Shown here: piece by piece, positions 7,100-15,636 of the stretch
How positions within the stretch are numbered: the stretch's first letter is position 1
Layout of the letters: each line of letters starts with the position of its first letter
From: Thermomicrobiales bacterium
GTDB taxonomy: Bacteria > Chloroflexota > Chloroflexia > Thermomicrobiales > CADCWN01
NCBI GenBank assembly: GCA_030446685.1
Contig: JAUJMV010000009.1
Location: 1,354 to 38,359 of the forward strand
DNA: 37,006 bases
Direction: 5' to 3'
Translations under genes and position numbers: made by a program
Notes under the pieces: generated by a model
The model's database searches: none
Seen by the model: only the letters and a program-made list of their open reading frames with translations
Told to the model about the DNA's origin: nothing

Positions 7100-7990
7100 A
7101 AGCGACGCCTATTGGCAATGATCGCCATCGTGCTGCTGCTTGCCCTCGCGCCGTCGAATGTCGTCGCCCACGACATCCACGGCCTGGTGCCGCCCGGCTC
7201 GACGACGCGGCACCAATTCCGCGCACCGGGCGTGGCGCTCCACGGGCCATACGAGGTCGTCCACCTGATCCTCGATTTCGCCCCCGGCGCCTGGACCCCG
7301 ATGCACGTCCACGGCGGGCAGGGGATCGTCACCGTCCTGACCGGCACCATGACGCGCCGCATGGAGGGCCAGGAGACGACCTTCCGCGCCGGCGAGGGCT
7401 GGGTCGAACCCGGTGTTCCCCACGCGGCGGGCAACGCCACGGCCGAACCGGCGGCGGTGCTGGTGACCTTCCTGCTGCCGCAGGGCGCGCCGCTGACCAC
7501 GGTCCAGGGGGTCGGCACGGGCGCCGCCCCGCCCGGCTCGACGACCCGCGCGCAGTTCCGGACGGCGGGGGCGCCGATCGCGGGGCGGTTCGAGGTCGTC
7601 CACCTGGTCCTCGACTTCGCGCCGGGGGCCTGGACCCCGCCCCACACGCACGGCGGGCAGGGGATCGTCACCGTGCTCGGCGGGACGATGACGCGACGCG
7701 CTGAAGGCGTCGAGACGGTCTACCGGCCGGGCGAGAGCTGGATCGAGCCTGGGTCCGTCCACGAGGCGGGCAATGCCACCGCGGACCCGGCGGCGGTCAT
7801 GGTCACCTTCCTGCTGCCCGAGGGCGCGCCGTTGACGACGGTGGCGGGGCCGACGCTGCCCGCCGCCGGCGCGGGCGGCGGCGCCCGCCCAGCGCGGCCC
7901 CTCTGGTTGGCACTCCTCCTCGGCGGCGGGCTCACCGCGGGCGGCGCGCTCGCGCGCCGGTGGACGCGCCGGTCGGCCGTGTCGCGATGA
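7097..7990 (+). CDS. Secreted/membrane-anchored double-cupin protein
   Basis: 297-residue protein with a signal peptide (M-K-R-R-L-L-A-M-I-A-I-V-L-L-L-A-L-A), two consecutive near-identical cupin domains (about residues 33-138 and 150-250), a Gly/Ala-Pro linker, and a C-terminal hydrophobic segment followed by R-R-W-T-R-R. Each cupin has H-V-H-G-G-Q or H-T-H-G-G-Q in motif 1 and E-P-G-V-P-H-A-A-G-N or E-P-G-S-V-H-E-A-G-N in motif 2. This gives three His per site, but Gln replaces the usual motif 1 Glu. The two halves share runs such as G-G-Q-G-I-V-T-V-L, showing a recent internal duplication. The tail L-P-A-A-G + hydrophobic + Arg resembles a degenerate sortase sorting signal, or it is a simple membrane anchor. 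The ligand and role are unknown. A strong GC hairpin follows the gene. Confidence 0.82.
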   Translation: MKRRLLAMIAIVLLLALAPSNVVAHDIHGLVPPGSTTRHQFRAPGVALHGPYEVVHLILDFAPGAWTPMHVHGGQGIVTVLTGTMTRRMEGQETTFRAGEGWVEPGVPHAAGNATAEPAAVLVTFLLPQGAPLTTVQGVGTGAAPPGSTTRAQFRTAGAPIAGRFEVVHLVLDFAPGAWTPPHTHGGQGIVTVLGGTMTRRAEGVETVYRPGESWIEPGSVHEAGNATADPAAVMVTFLLPEGAPLTTVAGPTLPAAGAGGGARPARPLWLALLLGGGLTAGGALARRWTRRSAVSR

Positions 7991-7995
7991 CGTTC

Positions 7996-8030
7996 GGGGG
8001 CGGCGGGCCGGCGCCGGCCCCCCGCCCCCC
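7996..8030 (+). terminator. GC-rich hairpin after the cupin gene
   Basis: Starting 5 bases after the cupin stop codon, GGGGGCGG and the following GGGCCGGC pair with GCCGGCCC and CCGCCCCC to make a very stable stem. There is no U tract, so it is a terminator or mRNA-end structure of the GC-rich type rather than a classical intrinsic terminator. Confidence 0.45.
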
Positions 8031-8144
8031 CGCGCGGATCGCGCGCCTGGACGGTAGCGGCGGAGCGGAGCGAGAATAGCGGCCCACGGAGAGGGATCGC
8101 GTGCGTGCCCGGCGTGGCGCCGCCGGGCGGAGCGGCGGGGGAGC

Positions 8145-11066
8145 ATGGGACTGGTGGCAGGCGAGGGCGGGCTGATCGGCCGCGAGCGCGAGCGCGCCGA
8201 GCTGGCGCGCGCCGCGGCGGCGACGCGCGCGGGGCAAGGCGCGCTCGTCCTGGTGAGCGGCGAGGCCGGCATCGGCAAGACGAGCCTGGTCAGGCGGGCG
8301 CTCGCCGACGCCGACCTCCTGATCCTCGAAGGGCGGGCGCACCAGGGGGTGCCCCTGCCCTACGGCCCGCTGGCCGCGGCCCTGCGCGCGCACCGGGCGG
8401 ACCGGCCCGCCGCGCCGCCCGCCGACGCGCCCCCGGACGGGAACCTCGCGCTGCTGCTGCCCGAGTGGGGCGCGCCGCCCCGGCATGGCGACCAGGCGGC
8501 GCTGTTCGAGGCCCTGCGCGCGGCGCTCGCAGCGCTCGCCCGCCGGCAGCCGGCGGCGCTCTTCCTCGACGATTTGCACTGGGCCGACCACGCGACCCTG
8601 GAGCTCCTGCCGGCCCTGGCGGGCGCGCTGGAGCGGGAGCCGCTGCTGATCGTCGGGGCCTACCGGAGCGACGAGATCCCGCGCGGCCACCCGGTGCGCC
8701 GGTTGCGCGCCGAGCTACGGCGGGCCGGCCGGCTGCGCGAGCTGACGATCGAGCCGCTCGATCAGGCGCAGGCCGCGCGGCTGGCCGCGCGTGTGCTCGG
8801 GGCCGAGCCAGGCCCGGCGCTCGCCGCGGCGCTCTACGACCGGACGGAGGGCGTGCCGTTCTTCGTGGAGGAGCTCGCCAGGGCGCTCGCCGCCGGCGGG
8901 CGGTTGCGCCAGGACGCGGCCGGGCTCGCGCTCGACGCGGCCGACGCGTTGCCGTTGCCGGAGAGCGTCTGCGACGCCGTCGGACTGCAGGCCGAGGGGC
9001 TCCCGCCGCAGGCGCGGCAGGCGCTCGACATCGCCGCCGTGGCCGGGCAGGAGTTCGACCTCGACCTGGTGACCGCGCTGGCGGGCGACGACGAGGCGGG
9101 GCTGGCGCCGCTGCTGGACCGCGGCCTCCTGGTCGAGACCGGGGCCGGCCGGGCCGCGTTCCGCCACGCGCTGACGCGGGAGGCCTGCTACCTGGACGTG
9201 CCGTGGTCGCGCCGGCGCGCCCTGCACCGGGAACTGGCCGCCCGCCTGGAAGCCGGGGGCGCGCCGCCCGCGGTCGTCGCGGAACACTGGCTCACGGGCC
9301 GGGAGCAGGAGCGGGCCCGCCGGGCGCTCGCGGCCGCGGCCGAGTCCTCCTGCCGGATCCACGCCTACCGGGACGCCGGCGCGGCGTTCCGACGCGCGCT
9401 CGAGCTGCGGCCGGAGGGCGCGGAGGAGCCGGGCCGCCGCGCCCTGCTGGAACGGCTGGGGGAGTGCGCGGAACTGTCCGGCGATCTGGTCGAGGCGGCG
9501 CGCGCCTGGCGGGAGGCGGCCGACGCCCGTCGCCAGGCCGGCGAGACGCGCGGGTTCGCCCTGGTCGAGCGCCGGCTGGCCGGCATCTACGAGTTGCGCG
9601 GCGACTGGGAGGGCACCCTGGCGGCGCGCGAGGCGGCCGCGGCGGCCTTCGCGGCGGCCGACCTCCCGGGCGAGGCGGCGACCGAGCGGCTGCTGGCCGC
9701 GGCGCATCTGCGGTCCGCCGCCAGCTTCCACGCGGCGCTGGCGCTGCTGGGGGTGGCGCGCGCGGAGGCCGCGCGCGCCGGGCGCACGGACTTGCTGGCC
9801 CACATCCTCGGCCAGGAGGGCAACATCCGCGCCCGGCTGGGCGAGGGCGCGGCCGGGCTGGAGTTGGTGCGGGCCGGGCTCGCGCTCGCGCTGGAGCACA
9901 ACCTGGCCGGGCCGGCGGCGGAGGTCTACCAGCGGCTGGCGGACGCGCTGGAACACGCGGGGGACTACGCCGGCGCGCGGGAGACCTATCTCCGGGCGTT
10001 CGACTACTGCCGGGCGCACGGCGCCGAGACGACGGCCTCCCTCTGCCTGGCCTGCCTCTCGGTGGTCCTGCGGCAGACCGGGGAGTGGGAGCGCGCGACG
10101 ACCATCTGCCGCGAGATCCTCGCCACGGCCGACAGCTCGCCCCACGCCCGCGCCGTCGCCGGCGGGATGCTCGGCGCCCTCCACGCGCTGCGCGGCGACG
10201 CGCGCGCCGCCCGCCCGCTCCTCCTCGAGGCCGCCGCGCTGGCCCGGCGGATCGAGCTGGCGGCGATGGAGCTCCTCGCCACCTGGGGCCTGGCCCTGGT
10301 CGACGACCTGAATGCCGCGCGTGAGGCGGCCATCGCGCGCTGCCGCGACCTGCTGGACCGCTGGGAGCGGACGGAGGAACGCCACTACGTCGTGCCGGCG
10401 CTCTGCTGGGCGGCGACGTACTGCGCCGAACACGGCGCCGACCGCGAGGCGCGCGCCTGCGCCGCCGCCCTGGCCACGATCGCCGCCGACACCGGCCAGC
10501 CCGAGGCCCTCGCCGCCCTCGCCCACGCGCTCGGCGAGACCGCCCTGCTCGACGGCGACCCCGCGCAGGCCGCCGCCCAGTTCGGCCAGGCCCTCGACCT
10601 GCTCCGCGACCGGCAGTTGCCGCTCGACCGCGCGCAGACGGAGCGGCGCGCGGGGAACGCGCTGGCGCTCGCGGGCCAGCGCGAGGCCGGGGTGGCGCGG
10701 CTGACCGCCGCCTACCGCACGGCGCGCAAACTCGGGGCGCGGCCGCTCGCCGCGCGTATCGCCCGCGATCTCCTGGCGCTCGGCGAGCCGGTCGAGCGCC
10801 GCCTGGGCCGCCGCGCGGCCGGCCAGCTCGCCCACGCCGGCCTCTCGCGCCGGGAGCTGGAGGTGCTGCGGCTGGTCGCCGTCGGCCGGACCAGCCGGGA
10901 GATCGGCCGGCAGCTCTACTTCAGCCCGCGCACCGTGGAGATGCACGTCCAGGGCATCCTCGCCAAGCTCGACTGCCGCTCGCGCGCCGAGGCCACCCGT
11001 AAGGCGGCCGCGCTCGGGCTGCTGGAACGGGCCGTGGGGCGGGAGAGCATGGAGCCTGGGGAGTAG
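8145..11066 (+). CDS. Large ATP-binding LuxR-family transcriptional regulator
   Basis: 973-residue regulator of the large MalT/LAL type. An N-terminal AAA/STAND ATPase carries Walker A at residues 39-46 (G-E-A-G-I-G-K-T) and Walker B near 139-149 (L-F-L-D-D-L-H-W-A-D). A long alpha-helical middle region with TPR-like Ala/Leu repeats (about 330-890) probably senses a ligand or partner. The C-terminal LuxR helix-turn-helix (about 900-960) has L-S-R-R-E-L-E-V-L-R-L-V-A and S-P-R-T-V-E-M-H-V-Q-G-I-L-A-K-L. Such proteins use ATP-driven assembly to activate transcription. It is monocistronic, starting at ATG 8145 after a GGGGGAG site. Its target genes are unknown; the neighbours on either side are convergent or separated by hairpins. 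Confidence 0.92.
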   Translation: MGLVAGEGGLIGRERERAELARAAAATRAGQGALVLVSGEAGIGKTSLVRRALADADLLILEGRAHQGVPLPYGPLAAALRAHRADRPAAPPADAPPDGNLALLLPEWGAPPRHGDQAALFEALRAALAALARRQPAALFLDDLHWADHATLELLPALAGALEREPLLIVGAYRSDEIPRGHPVRRLRAELRRAGRLRELTIEPLDQAQAARLAARVLGAEPGPALAAALYDRTEGVPFFVEELARALAAGGRLRQDAAGLALDAADALPLPESVCDAVGLQAEGLPPQARQALDIAAVAGQEFDLDLVTALAGDDEAGLAPLLDRGLLVETGAGRAAFRHALTREACYLDVPWSRRRALHRELAARLEAGGAPPAVVAEHWLTGREQERARRALAAAAESSCRIHAYRDAGAAFRRALELRPEGAEEPGRRALLERLGECAELSGDLVEAARAWREAADARRQAGETRGFALVERRLAGIYELRGDWEGTLAAREAAAAAFAAADLPGEAATERLLAAAHLRSAASFHAALALLGVARAEAARAGRTDLLAHILGQEGNIRARLGEGAAGLELVRAGLALALEHNLAGPAAEVYQRLADALEHAGDYAGARETYLRAFDYCRAHGAETTASLCLACLSVVLRQTGEWERATTICREILATADSSPHARAVAGGMLGALHALRGDARAARPLLLEAAALARRIELAAMELLATWGLALVDDLNAAREAAIARCRDLLDRWERTEERHYVVPALCWAATYCAEHGADREARACAAALATIAADTGQPEALAALAHALGETALLDGDPAQAAAQFGQALDLLRDRQLPLDRAQTERRAGNALALAGQREAGVARLTAAYRTARKLGARPLAARIARDLLALGEPVERRLGRRAAGQLAHAGLSRRELEVLRLVAVGRTSREIGRQLYFSPRTVEMHVQGILAKLDCRSRAEATRKAAALGLLERAVGRESMEPGE

Positions 11067-11219
11067 GGCGGCGCGCGGAGGCGCGGCGACTCGCCCGCGC
11101 GCTCGACGCCTGCGGCGCGGGCGGCCCCGCGCGGCGGCGCCCTCGCGGTCGCCGGCGCTGATGAGGGGGGCAAGGCCGCAGGAGTCGGCGCCAGCGCCGC
11201 GGAGCGCGCCGGCCCCCGT

Positions 11220-12330
11220 TTAGCCGGCGCGGGCGCCCAGGCGCGCGAGCAGATCCGTCGCGCCCCTGACCAGTTCCTCCACGATCTCGGCCGCGCCCTG
11301 CTCACCCCGCTGGAGGCGCAGCCCCTGCCCGGCCAGCAGCGGGAAGAGGTCGGCGTCGTCGCGCGCCAGGCCCTCGCGGAGGATGTCGGCCGCGGCCAAA
11401 CCTTGCAAGGGCCAGGCGAGCGGCTCGGCGCCGGCCCGCCGGTGCTCCTCGGTCAGGCGATTGCGCAGGCCACGCGCCGGGCGGCCGGTGAAGGCGCGCG
11501 TCACCACCGTGTCGGCCTCCGTCGCCGCCAGCAGCCGCCGGCGGTAGGCGGGCGTCGCGCCACTCTCGCGCGCCAGCAGGAAGCGTGTGCCGAGCTGCAC
11601 GCCGGCCGCGCCGAGCGCCAGCGCCGCCACCACACCGCGCCCGTCCATGATCCCGCCCGCGGCGACCACCGGCGCCGCGACCGCGTCGGCCACCTGCGGC
11701 ACGAGCGCCAGGGCGCCGACGGTCGGCGGCTCGTCGCCGGGCGCGATGGCGAACGTCGAGCGGTGCCCGCCAGCCTCGGCCCCCTGCGCGATCACCGCGT
11801 CGGCGCCCAGCTCGGCCGCCCGCAGCGCCTCCGCGACGGTCGTCACCATCACCAGCGCACGGGCGCCGGCGGCCTGCACGCGCGCCACCAACTCGCCCGG
11901 ATCACCGAGCGCGAAGCTGACCACCGGCACGCGCTCCTCCGCGACGATCCGCAACTGCTCCGGCAGCGCCGATGGCGGGGGCACGAGGTCGGGGGACCGG
12001 GCGGCAGCCCCAACTCCCGCCGGAAGCGATCGAGGAAGCGCTGCGCGGCGGCCACGTCGTGGTTGCCCGGTTCCAGACCTGCCAACTGGAAGTTGACCCC
12101 GAACGGGCGGTCGGTGCGCGCCCTGACGGCATGAATCGCCGCCCGGAGTTCGTCGGGCGTCACCCTGGCGGTCGGGATCATCCCCAGCCCCCCGGCGGCC
12201 GACACCTCGGCGACCAGCGCGGGGGTCGTCCAGCCCCCGCCATCGGCGCCTGGATCAGCGGGTAGTGGATGCCGAGCAAGGCGCAGAGCGGCGTGCGGAG
12301 CGCGCCGGCCGTGTCGGTCGCGGGGTTCAT
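11220..12330 (-). CDS. Nitronate monooxygenase-family flavoprotein, two frameshifts
   Basis: FMN-dependent TIM-barrel enzyme of the nitronate monooxygenase/2-nitropropane dioxygenase family, about 370 residues once repaired. It begins M-N-P-A-T-D-T-A-G-A-L with Y-P-L-I-Q-A-P-M-A soon after. It has G-V-N-F-Q-L, V-V-S-F-A-L-G-D-P, A-Q-G-A-E-A-G-G-H-R-S with the likely catalytic His, and the phosphate-binding A-A-G-G-I-M-D-G-R-G and G-V-Q-L-G-T-R-F-L. Two breaks need one base each: at the C run 12234-12238 (restores G-G-W-T-T-P-A-L-V) and near 11975-11990 (joins the first and second halves). The family detoxifies nitronates such as propionate-3-nitronate, but many members have other unknown oxidative roles. 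It lies 17 bases downstream of the methyltransferase stop codon, possibly in one transcript. Confidence 0.83.
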
Positions 12331-12347
12331 CGCGGGCCTCCTGACGG

Positions 12348-13145
12348 CTAGCCCTCGCGCCGCGCCACGGCGATCATCCGCTCGCTGGCCGGCGTGAAGG
12401 GGTCGAGGTCGTACGATCCGAAGACCTGGATCGCCGCGAAGCCGGCACGCTCCAGCAGCAGATCCAGCTCGAACCGCGCGATGTAGCGCAGCACGAATGG
12501 GGCTGCGACCCGCTCCACGGCGCCGTCCTGCCGCGTCCGGTCGTAGAAGAAGGTCGTCTCGATCCGCTGCTCCGCCAGATCGACCGCGCTGGCGGAGAAC
12601 TTGTCAATGCGCTCGCCCGTCCGTGGGTCGCGATAGGTCGCGGCGTGGATCAGTCGCCCGTCGTACTCTAGCAGCACCGCCGGGTGCGGCGGGAAGAGGT
12701 CGAGGATCAGCAGCCCGTCGGGGACGAGATGCCGCCGCGCCGCCTCCAGCGCGGCCAACTGGTCGGCGCGCGTCTCCAGGTGCAGGAACGAATTGATCGC
12801 GCTGAAGGCGAGCGCGAACCGCGCCTCGCCCAGCCGCACCAGCGTGCGGATGTCGTCCCGCACCAGCGTCGCCCGACCCGCCACCCCCGCGCGCGCAACC
12901 GCCCCCTCCGCCAGCGCCAGCATCCGCCCCGACAGGTCGACGCCGGTGACCGCGAACCCCGCCTCCGCCAGCGGCACCAGCACCCGCCCGGTCCCGCAGC
13001 CGAGTTCGAGCACCGGCCCGCCCGCCTGCGCCGCGAACCCCCGGTAGAGATCGAGGTCGTCGGCGTATCCGCCGAACTCCAGATCGTAGAAGGGGGCGAA
13101 GCGGTCGAACTCGGCCCCGGCTGCTCCGCCATCGGTCATACTCAT
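12348..13145 (-). CDS. Class I SAM-dependent methyltransferase
   Basis: Intact 265-residue methyltransferase. It begins F-D-R-F-A-P-F-Y-D-L-E-F, a common N-terminus in this family, followed by motif I (L-E-L-G-C-G-T-G-R-V-L), the acidic residue in V-T-G-V-D-L-S-G-R-M, and F-A-L-A-F-S-A-I-N-S-F-L-H. The C-terminal half is beta-rich, with D-K-F-S-A-S-A-V-D-L and the ending T-P-A-S-E-R-M-I-A-V-A-R. The substrate is unknown. The start ATG at 13145 lies only 6 bases after a perfect TATAAT on the same strand, so the mRNA is probably leaderless and there is no ribosome site. The tail of a close relative remains at 6180-6240. Confidence 0.88.
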   Translation of the reverse strand: MSMTDGGAAGAEFDRFAPFYDLEFGGYADDLDLYRGFAAQAGGPVLELGCGTGRVLVPLAEAGFAVTGVDLSGRMLALAEGAVARAGVAGRATLVRDDIRTLVRLGEARFALAFSAINSFLHLETRADQLAALEAARRHLVPDGLLILDLFPPHPAVLLEYDGRLIHAATYRDPRTGERIDKFSASAVDLAEQRIETTFFYDRTRQDGAVERVAAPFVLRYIARFELDLLLERAGFAAIQVFGSYDLDPFTPASERMIAVARREG

Positions 13146-13151
13146 GCGCCG

Positions 13152-13157
13152 ATTATA
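13152..13157 (-). promoter_or_regulatory. -10 element of a probable leaderless promoter
   Basis: On the minus strand TATAAT is followed by 6 bases and then the ATG of the methyltransferase. Transcription normally starts about 7 bases after a -10 box, which would place +1 on the A of the start codon. No good -35 is visible in the very GC-rich upstream DNA. Confidence 0.55.
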
Positions 13158-13206
13158 GCGGAGGCGGGGCGGCCGGGGGCGCCCCCCGCACCCCGAGCTT
13201 GCCCTG

Positions 13207-13749
13207 CTAGCGCGGCTCGCGCGGGCGGGAGGCCGCGAGCCAGTCGTAAACGTGGGCCGCGGCCTCGGCGGGCGTCGTCCGGCTCGTGTCGATGATGGGA
13301 CTGACCTAGCCGCGCAGGACCCCGGCGTCGGCGACCGCTTCCTCGATCATCTCGCCCGTCCAGCCGCGCGCCCGCAGCCGCGCGACCCGCGTCGCGTCGT
13401 CGCAGTCGAGCAGGCACCAGCCGATCGTGTCCGCCTCGATGCTCGCCGGGAGCGCCGCGAGATCGTCCCGGTCCCACGGCGTGAAGAGCACCGCCGGCCG
13501 CCCGTCCCGCGCGACCATCTCCAGGATCGCCAGCCAGAGGCGGTTATACCGCGGCCAGAGGCTGGGGGCTTCGACGATCGACTGCCCGACCAGCGCCGAG
13601 ACCGGCAGCGTCAGCCAGTCGATGTCGAAGATGAGGGCCGCCGGGCGGGAGCGCAGCAGCGCCTCCGCGACCGTCGACTTGCCGGCCCCCGGCGCCCCGG
13701 TCACGAACAACAGCGGCGGCGCGGTGGACGGCCCCTCCGCCGGGGGCAT
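13207..13749 (-). CDS. P-loop nucleotide/nucleoside kinase-like protein with internal TAG
   Basis: ATP-binding protein of about 180 codons with Walker A F-V-T-G-A-P-G-A-G-K-S-T at residues 14-25, then I-F-D-I-D-W-L-T and a C-terminal L-D-C-D-D-A-T-R-V-A-R-L-R-A-R-G-W lid region, as in AAA_18/shikimate-kinase-like enzymes. An in-frame TAG (13306-13308) interrupts the gene after V-L-R-G, but the same frame continues 32 more codons as V-S-P-I-I-D-T-S-R-T-T-P-A-E, a typical C-terminal helix of this family, to TAG at 13207. The stop lies in CTAGG; a C-to-T change from CCAGG (Gln) would explain it. The ribosome site GGGGAGG is well placed. The substrate is unknown. Confidence 0.72.
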
Positions 13750-13920
13750 GATAAACCTCCCCAAACCTCTCCGGGCGGATCTTCTCTGGATCTGCTCGGG
13801 GACGGACCGAGGGGATCGTGCCGCGACCGAGGCCGCCGCCCGCCATGGGCGAGGGCCACCCGGCCGGACCCGCGCCCGCCTTCCGCGCGGTTGAACGGCA
13901 GTAGCAAGTGCGAGGGACGG

Positions 13921-14382
13921 ATGATCGAGCCGCAGATCCTGATCGACCTCTACACCGAGACGCACCGGCAGATCAAGGAGCGGATCGCGGGGCTGACGCA
14001 CGAGGAGAGCCTGATCGCGCCGCCGGGCGGCGGGAACTGCCTCAACTGGGTCCTCGGCCACATCATGGTCGCGCGCAGCAACGTCCTGGCGCTGCTCGGC
14101 GCCCCGACCGTCTGGACGACGCGCGCCCAGTTCGCGCCCTACCTGCCCGGCTCCCCGCCGCTCGCCGGCGGGGAGACCGCCCAGCGCCTGGAGACGATCG
14201 CGGCCGATCTCGACCGCACGCAGGAACAGCTCGTCGCCGCCCTGCGCGGCACGACCGCGGCGGCGCTGGGCGCGACCGCGAGCGACGGGCGGACCCTCGG
14301 CGCGCACCTCGCCTTCTACCAGTCCCACGAATCCTTCCACGCCGGGCAGGTGGAACTGCTGCGGCAACTGCTCGGCAAGTGA
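13921..14382 (+). CDS. DinB-family protein
   Basis: 153-residue four-helix DinB-like protein with the three expected metal-binding His positions: L-G-H-I-M-V-A-R in helix 2 and S-H-E-S-F-H-A-G-Q near the end. Start ATG 13921 has GAGGG just upstream. It is divergent from the kinase gene across a 171-base gap in which I see no clear promoter, and convergent with the serpin, 35 bases apart. Bacterial proteins of this family include thiol-dependent hydrolases/transferases; this one cannot be assigned. It is only distantly similar to the partial DinB protein at the left edge. Confidence 0.85.
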   Translation: MIEPQILIDLYTETHRQIKERIAGLTHEESLIAPPGGGNCLNWVLGHIMVARSNVLALLGAPTVWTTRAQFAPYLPGSPPLAGGETAQRLETIAADLDRTQEQLVAALRGTTAAALGATASDGRTLGAHLAFYQSHESFHAGQVELLRQLLGK

Positions 14383-14417
14383 GCGTCGCGGCGCCGGCTG
14401 CCAGTGGGAGGCCGCGG

Positions 14418-15590
14418 CTAATGCACGTCGGGACGACGCTCCTCTGGGTCCGCGATGAAGCCCAGGAACAGGACCATCCCGCTGGAAGTGTCCCGGATGG
14501 CGCAGTAGAAGGGTCGATCTACCCGCATCGTGAAGCGATCCATCGGCGCGCGGACTGCCCCCGCCACCACCATCCCCGTCACCGCCGCCGCCTCGGTCCC
14601 CACCTCGTCCACGTCCAGCATAGCTCCGTGGCTGACGGCGCTCAACCACAAGTCCGGCTCACCAATCCCCGAGAAGTCGGCGCCGGACCCGAAGGCCGCC
14701 CCCAGGCCCAGGGCGGCGAGTGCCCGTGCCAGGTCGGCCCCATAGGTCGCCCTGCATCGTGGCAGGGTGATCGTCCCCTCCCGCTCTTCAACCCCGGCCA
14801 GCCAGGCGTCCCAGGCTTCGGCCGTCAGGCGCCGCCCGAACGCCGCAGCGCCGGTGGGGGAGAACCTGGGGAGGATGATGTCGAGCACGATCCGTCCCCC
14901 GCCATATGGCAGACGGATTGCCTGCGCCGCGTCGTGCTCGGCGTAGCGGAACAGCCCCTCCCGCGTCATCAGCGACAACTGCTTGCGCCGCCCATCCCCG
15001 AGCGTGAACGGCCCGGGCACCGTCAGCGCGAGATCGAACGGTGTCGCCCAGCACCCTTTGAACGCGGCAGCGTTGGCAAGCACCAACCTGGTTCTTACAG
15101 TCAGTTCGCCAGGGCCGACGATCCGCGCGATGGCGCCCCGGGTCTGCTCCCGGACCCAAGCGTTGATACTCTCAGCGGCGTCGGGGCGCGCGAAATCGAG
15201 CTGCCGCACAGTCGCGTCGTAATGCGCCGCGATCCGCGCCAGGAACTCCGTGTTGACGGCGAAACCGGTCTGCGCCCAGAGGGCATTGGCGACCGTCAGG
15301 CGTGCCGCAGCGTCACTGCCGCCCAGGCCGGCCCAGGCTGCGGCGCTGGCCCTGTTGACCTGTCCGAGACTGAACCCTCCCAACCCAAGCGCGGCGGCGA
15401 GGGCTTCCCGCGTCGCGCCGGAGGAGCCGTTGTGGACCAGCATCAGCGCGTTGGCGATGCTCGCGGGAGCGATGAAGACATTGCTATCGCCCACGCCCGC
15501 GAGTAGCTCGGCGAAGAGCCGGAAGCCGAACGCATTGGTGGCGGCCGCAACCGGCCGCACAAGCGTCATGTCATCGCCGTCCGGATTCAT
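14418..15590 (-). CDS. Serpin (serine protease inhibitor)
   Basis: 390-residue serpin, full length. N-terminal F-G-F-R-L-F-A-E-L and I-A-P-A-S-I-A-N-A-L-M, middle V-L-A-N-A-A-A-F-K-G and L-P-Y-G-G-G-R-I-V-L-D-I-I-L-P, and C-terminal D-R-P-F-Y-C-A-I-R-D-T are all hallmarks. The hinge D-E-V-G-T-E-A-A-A-V-T is Ala-rich with Thr at P14, as in inhibitory serpins that trap proteases by loop insertion. Counting from Gly as P15, the scissile P1-P1' falls near Ala-Val, so an elastase- or subtilisin-like target is likely rather than a trypsin-like one. There is no signal peptide, so it probably acts inside the cell. A GGAGGG site precedes ATG 15590. It is third in a possible operon after the nucleosidase and oxidoreductase genes. 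Confidence 0.93.
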   Translation of the reverse strand: MNPDGDDMTLVRPVAAATNAFGFRLFAELLAGVGDSNVFIAPASIANALMLVHNGSSGATREALAAALGLGGFSLGQVNRASAAAWAGLGGSDAAARLTVANALWAQTGFAVNTEFLARIAAHYDATVRQLDFARPDAAESINAWVREQTRGAIARIVGPGELTVRTRLVLANAAAFKGCWATPFDLALTVPGPFTLGDGRRKQLSLMTREGLFRYAEHDAAQAIRLPYGGGRIVLDIILPRFSPTGAAAFGRRLTAEAWDAWLAGVEEREGTITLPRCRATYGADLARALAALGLGAAFGSGADFSGIGEPDLWLSAVSHGAMLDVDEVGTEAAAVTGMVVAGAVRAPMDRFTMRVDRPFYCAIRDTSSGMVLFLGFIADPEERRPDVH

Positions 15591-15636
15591 CCCACCCTCC
15601 CCGCGGCCGGAGCGAGCAGTTCATAACGCCAAGCGC

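Noticed and set aside
8105..10324. 739-codon plus-strand frame overlapping the LuxR regulator
   Set aside because: It reads Arg/Gly/Pro-rich sequence in the wrong frame. The 8145-11066 frame has Walker motifs and the LuxR helix-turn-helix.
8715..10946. 743-codon minus-strand frame antisense to the LuxR regulator
   Set aside because: No family motif and a composition typical of antisense in GC-rich genes.
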